From: Actinomycetota bacterium
GTDB taxonomy: Bacteria; Actinomycetota; Geothermincolia; Fen-727; Anoxymicrobiaceae
Direction: 5' to 3'
Length of the DNA: 41,457 nt
Assembly: GCA_016927325.1 (NCBI GenBank)
Contig: JAFGMY010000018.1
Location: 1-41,457 of the forward strand
Part shown: positions 35,739 through 41,457 of the stretch, piece by piece
Numbering within the stretch: the first letter of the stretch is position 1
Layout of the letters: each line of letters opens with the position of its first letter
Program-made: the position numbers and the translations under genes
The notes under the pieces: model-generated
The model's database searches: none
The model's input: only the letters and a program-made list of their open reading frames with translations
Told to the model about the DNA's origin: nothing

Positions 35739-35754
35739 GTGTACCAGTAGTAGA

Positions 35755-35773
35755 ATAACGGCTGCGCCGTTAT
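35755..35773 (+). repeat. Hairpin ATAACGGC-TGC-GCCGTTAT
   Basis: 8-bp perfect inverted repeat, intergenic. Confidence 0.5.
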
Positions 35774-35863
35774 CGGTGGATTACATGTATTTAGAACGAG
35801 GCTTGATGGCGATATGGGTTTTATACTGACGGTATGACGATACCGGTCTAAGGCGGGATCTGA

Positions 35864-37153
35864 ATGGAATGTTGTGTAATTGGAACCGGATACGTGGGGT
35901 TGGTCACGGGGGCCTGCCTTGCCGATATGGGCAATTCCGTGATTTGCGTCGACCGCGATAACCTGAAGATAAATAAGTTGAGCAAGGGTGAGATCCCTAT
36001 CTTTGAAGCGGGGCTCGAAGCAATAGTCACGAGATGCCTGAAGAGCGGCAAGCTGAAATTCACCACCTCGACAAAAGAAGCGGTTCATGTGAGTACCCTG
36101 ATCTTTATTACTGTTGATACCCCTTCGGACTACCAGGGTTATGCGGACCTGACGCATGTTGATGAAGTGGCCGGGGATATAGCCTCCGTAATGAACGGTT
36201 ATAAGATAATAATTAACAAGAGCACCGTACCGGTCGGCACCACCCGTCGGGTGGAAAGAGTTATCGAGGAGTCCCTGAAGGAGTACCATGAGTTCGATGT
36301 GATATCCAATCCCGAGTTCCTGCGGGAAGGCACCGCCGTGTCCGACTTCATGAAACCTGCCCGTATAGTGATCGGAAGCGGGTCACAGAAGGCGATCATG
36401 ATGATGACCGACCTCTACCGCAAGATGAACGCCCCGTTGCTGATCACCGACCCGGTCAGTGCAGAGATGATCAAGTACGCTTCCAATGCTTTTCTGGCTA
36501 CAAAAGTATCTTATATCAACGCAATAGCGAATATATGTGAGGTTGTCGGAGCCGACGTAAGGGAAGTCTCTCTCGGCATGGGTTACGACGAGCGGATCGG
36601 TTTTGAGTTCCTGAGGGCCGGCCCCGGTTTCGGAGGGTCGTGTTTCCCCAAGGACTGCCGCGCGCTTCTCAGGATTGCCGGCGATTACGGCTACAATTTC
36701 AAGCTTCTCGAAGGTGTAATGGATGTCAACAGGGAACAGCAGCTCCGGACGGTGGACAAGATAAAACGCATGGCCGGTGGCTTTGACGGGAAAAAGATCG
36801 GGGTGCTGGGGCTGGCTTTCAAGGCGAATACTGATGACATAAGGGAGTCTCCCGCGGTGAATATTGTAAGCATGGTGCTTTCCGGAGGGGCTGAGGTTTC
36901 AGTTTACGATCCAGAAGCAATGGAAAATGCTTCAGAGTTTATACCCGAGGCGAAGTTTGCCGGTGACGCGTATGAAGTCGCCGCCCAGGCTGATATTCTG
37001 GTTCTTTTAACAGAGTGGGATGAATTCAAGTGGCTGGATTATACACGGATAAAGGAGCTTATGAACTCGCCTGTTCTGCTGGATGCGAGGAACTGCCTCG
37101 ACCCGGCTGTACTGAGAAAGATCGGATACACGTATGAAGGAGTTGGGAGATGA
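35864..37153 (+). CDS. ugd: UDP-glucose 6-dehydrogenase family protein
   Basis: CVIGTGYVGLVTGACLADMGNSVICVD, STVPVGTTRRVE, NPEFLREGTAVSDFMKPARIVIGS, GPGFGGSCFPKDCRAL. Confidence 0.95.
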   Translation: MECCVIGTGYVGLVTGACLADMGNSVICVDRDNLKINKLSKGEIPIFEAGLEAIVTRCLKSGKLKFTTSTKEAVHVSTLIFITVDTPSDYQGYADLTHVDEVAGDIASVMNGYKIIINKSTVPVGTTRRVERVIEESLKEYHEFDVISNPEFLREGTAVSDFMKPARIVIGSGSQKAIMMMTDLYRKMNAPLLITDPVSAEMIKYASNAFLATKVSYINAIANICEVVGADVREVSLGMGYDERIGFEFLRAGPGFGGSCFPKDCRALLRIAGDYGYNFKLLEGVMDVNREQQLRTVDKIKRMAGGFDGKKIGVLGLAFKANTDDIRESPAVNIVSMVLSGGAEVSVYDPEAMENASEFIPEAKFAGDAYEVAAQADILVLLTEWDEFKWLDYTRIKELMNSPVLLDARNCLDPAVLRKIGYTYEGVGR

Positions 37154-37836
37154 AGCTCTCTGTGGTAATGCCTGTTTATAACGAAAGGAATACCATAAAG
37201 GAGATTTTGAGAAGGGTGCGCTCGGTTGACCTGGGGGAAATCTCCATCGAGATCGTGGCCGTTGATGACGGTTCGGATGATGGAAGCGTCGATATCCTGA
37301 AAATGGAAGCCGATTCAACAACCAAGGTCATTTGCCACGACAGGAACATTGGGAAAGGTGCCGCGATCAGGTCCGGCCTGGAACAGGTGACCGGTGATCT
37401 TATTATTATTCAGGACGCCGATCTTGAATACGACCCTGATGATTACAGGGACATGCTGGCGCCGGTGCTGAAGAAAAAAGCCGAAGTGGTTTATGGATCG
37501 AGGTTTACCGGTGAGCGCCGGAATATGCTTTTCTGGCATATGCTTGGAAACAAGTTCCTGTCGCTTGTTACGGACGTGCTCTACAATACTACGATTTCCG
37601 ACATGGAAACGTGTTACAAGCTTTTTACAAAAGAAACGCTTGAAGATATCAGTATCAGGTCAAACGGGTTTGATGTGGAGCCCGAAATCACCGCGAAATT
37701 ACTTAAGAAAGGCATCAGGATTTACGAAGTGCCCATTTCTTATGCCGGGCGTGAGTACTACGAGGGCAAGAAAATAACATGGAAAGACGGTGTTTTGGCG
37801 CTATGGGCGCTGCTCAAGTACCGTTTTGTTAATTAG
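37150..37836 (+). CDS. GT2 glycosyltransferase, DPM1/ArnC-like (polyprenyl-phosphate sugar synthase-like, no C-terminal TMs)
   Basis: LSVVMPVYNERNTIKEILRRV, VDDGSDDGSVDIL, NIGKGAAIRSGLEQVTGDLIIIQDADLEYDPDDY. Confidence 0.9.
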   Translation: MKLSVVMPVYNERNTIKEILRRVRSVDLGEISIEIVAVDDGSDDGSVDILKMEADSTTKVICHDRNIGKGAAIRSGLEQVTGDLIIIQDADLEYDPDDYRDMLAPVLKKKAEVVYGSRFTGERRNMLFWHMLGNKFLSLVTDVLYNTTISDMETCYKLFTKETLEDISIRSNGFDVEPEITAKLLKKGIRIYEVPISYAGREYYEGKKITWKDGVLALWALLKYRFVN

Positions 37837-37842
37837 CATTCC

Positions 37843-38385
37843 ATGCTTGGTGCATGGAGTCTGGGAGGTGCAAAGGTGTCTAAGGCAACGATAGTGAGCA
37901 TCCTGTTGCTGGTTCTCAGTATAGGCCTGGCTGTAGCGGGACAACTCAGCATGAAGGCCGGCATGAGCAAAGTTGTGGAGGACGGAGGCGAGCTTTCATT
38001 CGCGGATTTCAAGAATCCGGTTGAGCTGGCTTCCAGGATAGGAAAAAGCGTCTGGGCCGTAATTGGGGTGCTTCTGTACGCGATTTCCGCGGTATTCTGG
38101 CTGATAGTTCTCTCGAGGGTGGATTTAAGTGTAGCCTATCCTCTGGTAGCGGCTGGATATGTCGTGGTTGTCTTCTATTCATGGCTGGTTTTCAAGGAGG
38201 ACGTCAAGTGGTTTACCTGGGTGGGACTGATCTTGATTGTGGCGGGTGTCGTTATCGCGGGACAGGGACTTGCCGCCGGTGATGATGACAAAAGCGACAA
38301 AACTTCAATAGAACGAAAAGCCGAACCCACCCTAGCAACGGAAGCCGCTTTCCCGAATGAAACAAGTATCAGCAATAATAATTAA
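37843..38385 (+). CDS. SMR/EamA-type small membrane transporter (ArnE-like); start probably downstream of 37843
   Basis: Four hydrophobic helices; GQLSMKAGMSK, VDLSVAYPLVAAGYVVVVFYSWLVFKE; acidic/polar C-tail. Confidence 0.8.
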   Translation: MLGAWSLGGAKVSKATIVSILLLVLSIGLAVAGQLSMKAGMSKVVEDGGELSFADFKNPVELASRIGKSVWAVIGVLLYAISAVFWLIVLSRVDLSVAYPLVAAGYVVVVFYSWLVFKEDVKWFTWVGLILIVAGVVIAGQGLAAGDDDKSDKTSIERKAEPTLATEAAFPNETSISNNN

Positions 38386-39418
38386 TTACAACGGGCTTAA
38401 CGACCTTCCCGAGTTTCTGGAATCATTGCGCGATCAAGACTACGAGAATATTGAACTGGTGGTTATCGACAACTGCTCCAGCGACGGCTCACGGGAGTTT
38501 CTGAAAGAGTTCACAGGCTCGGACGAAGCGAAAAAGAGGTTTGCCGGCCAGTCTCCCACTTTCATAGAAAACAGGGACAACAGGGGGTTCAGCGCGGCGC
38601 TCAATACGGGCATCTCGCAATCGAACGGCGAGTTCATACTGTCGCTGAATACCGATGTCGTTCTGGAGCCGGAGTTTCTTTCAACCCTCATGCAGTCCAT
38701 GAACGGGGAGAAGGTTGGGAGCGCGTCAGGAAAACTGCTCCGGTTTCCGCCCCATAACCGCGACAACATTATCGACTCCGCCGGCCACCTGATTTTCAGG
38801 AACCGGCTTGCTGAGAACAGGGGCGAGGGTGAGACGGGCTCGTCGGCTTATATGGAGGACGCCGAAGTATTCGGCACTTGTGGTGCGGCCGCCCTCTACT
38901 CACGGGAGATGCTGGAAGACATAAAAGTCAGCGGGGAATACTTTGATGAAGACTTTTTCGCGTTCTGGGAAGACCTCGATGTTGATTGGAGGTCCAGGTT
39001 GCGTGGATGGCACTGCGTGTATAACCCCCGTGCCATCGCATATCATAAGCGGGGCGGGGCCGGGTACCGCAAATCGGTCCTGGTCGAGTACCATAACTAC
39101 AAGAACCGCTGCCTGATGGTAATAAAGAACGACAGGCTTGCATGCGTCCTGAGAAACCTTCCGGGGATTATTTTTACCGACCTTCTCAAAGGAGGGGCAC
39201 TGCTGATAAGGTGCCCCCGGGCGCTTCTGGCGTCGTTGGAAGTATTGAGGCTGCTGCCGAGAATGCTGAAAAAGAGAAAGACGATACAAAGTGGAAAAAC
39301 CGTATCGGACAGTGACATTGATAAATGGTTCCAGCCGTTTTACTACGGCAAATGGATAAGACGACACCTTCTTAACAGGGGGGAAATGATAATCGAGGGG
39401 GAAAAAACGAGGCGTTGA
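38357..39418 (+). CDS. GT2 family glycosyltransferase (rhamnosyltransferase-like)
   Basis: VSAIIINYNGLNDLPEFLESLRDQDYENIELVVIDNCSSDGS, NRGFSAALNTGI, FFAFWEDLDVDWRSRLRGW; overlaps the upstream gene by 29 nt. Confidence 0.9.
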   Translation: MKQVSAIIINYNGLNDLPEFLESLRDQDYENIELVVIDNCSSDGSREFLKEFTGSDEAKKRFAGQSPTFIENRDNRGFSAALNTGISQSNGEFILSLNTDVVLEPEFLSTLMQSMNGEKVGSASGKLLRFPPHNRDNIIDSAGHLIFRNRLAENRGEGETGSSAYMEDAEVFGTCGAAALYSREMLEDIKVSGEYFDEDFFAFWEDLDVDWRSRLRGWHCVYNPRAIAYHKRGGAGYRKSVLVEYHNYKNRCLMVIKNDRLACVLRNLPGIIFTDLLKGGALLIRCPRALLASLEVLRLLPRMLKKRKTIQSGKTVSDSDIDKWFQPFYYGKWIRRHLLNRGEMIIEGEKTRR

Positions 39419-40308
39419 AAAAAATCGCGGCCGTGATAATAAACAGGAATACCAAGGAGTTTCTTCGAGAGTGCATTGTCTCTTTAGAGAGTCAGGACAT
39501 CGATGGGGAAGTGCCCGTATGGGTTGTCGACAATGGATCTGGAGACGGCAGCCAGGCGATGGTCTTGAACGAGTTTAAGGGTGTGAATCTTGTCTGGAAC
39601 AGTAAAAACCTGGGATATTCCAGGGCATGCAACCAGGGCGTCGAACAAACCGGGACGCCGTATGTAGTGGTAATGAATACCGACACGGTATTGAGGGAAG
39701 ACACCCTGAAAACGATTGTCGAGTATTTCGAAAGGCATCCGGAAGCAGGAATCGTCGGCCCTAAGATACTGAACAGCGATGGCAGCCTTCAGTTTTCATG
39801 CAGAGAGTTCCCGTCCGTAAAAGACGCGTTCATGCACGCATTCCTTGGATATTTCGTATCGGGAAACAGGTACTCCAAGAAGTACCTGAAGATGGATTGG
39901 GATCACCGGGAAGACGTGGAGGTCGACTGGGTTTCCGGCGCGTTTATGGGTATCCGCAGAAAGGCGTTTGATGATATAGAGGGCTTTGACGAAAAGTACT
40001 TCATGTACGTTGAGGACGTCGACCTGTGCTGGCGCATGTGGCAGTCCGGATGGAAAGTCGGCTATGTCCCGGCCGGTGACGTGTATCACCATATCGGAAT
40101 GACCAGCAGGATGGTTTCAACCAGCATGTCGCTTCATCATCATTTGAGCATGCTTAGATTTCATCGCAGGACTTATCGAGGCCCGTTGAAATTTATTGTG
40201 GACCCCGCTGTAGCCGCGGGGATTATGTTACGATTCCTGATGGTCACATGCATAAGTTACTACTATAAATTGAAAGGTTCTTCCAGGAAGGGCTTATATG
40301 ACAAATGA
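39415..40308 (+). CDS. GT2 family glycosyltransferase
   Basis: IAAVIINRNTKEFLRECIVSLE, WVVDNGSGDGS, NLGYSRACNQGVEQT, YFMYVEDVDLCWRMWQSGWKV. Confidence 0.9.
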   Translation: MKKIAAVIINRNTKEFLRECIVSLESQDIDGEVPVWVVDNGSGDGSQAMVLNEFKGVNLVWNSKNLGYSRACNQGVEQTGTPYVVVMNTDTVLREDTLKTIVEYFERHPEAGIVGPKILNSDGSLQFSCREFPSVKDAFMHAFLGYFVSGNRYSKKYLKMDWDHREDVEVDWVSGAFMGIRRKAFDDIEGFDEKYFMYVEDVDLCWRMWQSGWKVGYVPAGDVYHHIGMTSRMVSTSMSLHHHLSMLRFHRRTYRGPLKFIVDPAVAAGIMLRFLMVTCISYYYKLKGSSRKGLYDK

Positions 40309-41266
40309 CGGCGTCGAAAGAAAAAAAGCTCTTGTAACAGGAGCGGATGGGTTTGTAGCGTCACATCTCCTGGGGGTCCTGGCTTCCGAAACGGAATGGG
40401 ACCTGCACGGAATAGGGTTAAAGGACGGCCTGTCCGAAAAAATACCCGGCGTTAGTTATCGGGTGGTCGATATTACCGATTACGATTTGTTGAGTGATTA
40501 TATTAGGTCTTTAACGCCGGACGTGGTTTTCCATCTTGCCGCGCAGCCGTCGGTGGCGCTCTCCTGGAAAAATCCCAGGCGGACTTACGAAATCAATCTT
40601 CTTGGCCAGTTGAATTTGTTGGAAGCCATTCATGAGTCGTGCAATGATATTTCCGTTTTGATCACCTGTTCCAGCGAGGAGTACGGAAAGGTAACGCCGG
40701 ATATGGTACCCATAAAGGAAAACACGGAGCTGAAGCCCTGCAGCCACTATGCCGTGAGCAAAGTCTCCCAGGAGATGATGGGACTTATGTATGAGCAGGC
40801 GCTTGGATGGAGGGTAATGGTGACGAGGGGCTTTAACCAGGCGGGGCCCGGCCAGTCGCCCGACTTCGCGGTGTCTTCGTTTGCCCGGCAGATAGCGCTC
40901 ATAGAAGCTGAAAAGATCCCGCCTGTTTTAAAAGTGGGAAACCTGGACGCCTCAAGGGATTTTATCGATGTCCGGGACACCGCGAGGGCGTTTTTTATGA
41001 TCATGGAGAACGGCAGGGGAGGTTCCGTTTACAATGTCTGCTCGGGTGTGGCAAGAAAAATATCGGAGATACTGGATATGCTTCTGGGCATGACCCGTTC
41101 GGAAATAACCGTCGAGCATGATTCATGCAGGCAGAGGCCGAGCGACATTCCGGTCCTGGAAGGTGACGGTAGCCGCTTAAGGGAAGAAGTGGGATGGAAA
41201 CCGTCGATACCGGTCGAACAGACTTTGCGTGACACCCTCGATTACTGGCGTGGGCAAATATTGTGA
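40298..41266 (+). CDS. NAD-dependent epimerase/reductase, GDP-4-dehydro-6-deoxy-D-mannose reductase (RMD)-like
   Basis: ALVTGADGFVASHLL, HLAAQPSV, SSEEYG, HYAVSK (YxxxK), RGFNQAGPGQSPDFAVSSFARQIA, VGNLDASRDFIDVRDTARAF. Confidence 0.85.
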   Translation: MTNDGVERKKALVTGADGFVASHLLGVLASETEWDLHGIGLKDGLSEKIPGVSYRVVDITDYDLLSDYIRSLTPDVVFHLAAQPSVALSWKNPRRTYEINLLGQLNLLEAIHESCNDISVLITCSSEEYGKVTPDMVPIKENTELKPCSHYAVSKVSQEMMGLMYEQALGWRVMVTRGFNQAGPGQSPDFAVSSFARQIALIEAEKIPPVLKVGNLDASRDFIDVRDTARAFFMIMENGRGGSVYNVCSGVARKISEILDMLLGMTRSEITVEHDSCRQRPSDIPVLEGDGSRLREEVGWKPSIPVEQTLRDTLDYWRGQIL

Positions 41267-41392
41267 AGATTAGTGTCCCAGTCTGTGTGTTTTGCCGCAG
41301 GCACAATAAACGGCCTGGCACCTGTGAAGCTTATAGTCTCCGGTTAGACGGATGTCCGGTGATCGCGATGTACACTATGGAGGTGATTTGAT

Positions 41393-41457
41393 TTGAAGGC
41401 GGCTATGCTGGTCGGAGGTTTTGGGACGAGGCTCAGGCCTCTGACGATAACGACGCC
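41393..41457 (+). CDS. Sugar-phosphate nucleotidyltransferase (N-terminus only, runs off the window)
   Basis: TTG start after GGAGGTGA; LKAAMLVGGFGTRLRPLTITT is the NTP-transferase signature. Confidence 0.85.
   Translation, partial: MKAAMLVGGFGTRLRPLTITT

Noticed and set aside
35642-35863. Possible rnpB after rnhA
   Set aside because: Spacer is only 222 nt and lacks GAGGAAAGTCC and ACAGAA-type conserved blocks.

Overview
The window reads as a chromosomal segment from an anaerobic, actinobacteria-like bacterium; this placement comes from gene order and protein motifs, and no database search was run. Positions 1-10.5 kb hold a housekeeping block: WhiG/FliA-type sigma factor, rpsB, tsf, pyrH, frr, cdsA, dxr, rseP, ispG, proS. 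Positions 10.5-16.8 kb hold a lipid block: CDP-alcohol phosphatidyltransferase, LpxL-like acyltransferase, PimA-like glycosyltransferase and an alkyl-DHAP-synthase-like flavoprotein. This order resembles the actinobacterial phosphatidylinositol-mannoside locus, but it is interrupted by an opposite-strand hydrolase/PAP2 pair. Next come a NifU-C-like scaffold, a 2-hydroxyacyl-CoA dehydratase/benzoyl-CoA reductase-type module (activator plus two subunits), and a cluster of one stand-alone receiver and three paralogous PAS/GAF histidine kinases. These are followed by MutT, a minimal SufC/SufB pair, and an SSB without a C-terminal tail linked to an uncharacterised 88-aa protein and a divergent XRE regulator. 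A tRNA-Val(UAC) has an exact 30-bp copy of its 3' end 187 bp downstream, which looks like an integration scar. The window ends with zinc-ribbon proteins, RNase H and a surface-glycan cluster (ugd, GT2s, SMR-type transporter, RMD-like reductase, start of a sugar nucleotidyltransferase). The best candidates for something new are the tRNA-Val att-like duplication and its hairpin insert, the SSB/88-aa/XRE neighbourhood, the PIM-like locus with an ether-lipid enzyme, and the triplicated kinases with an HDLxGP H-box.
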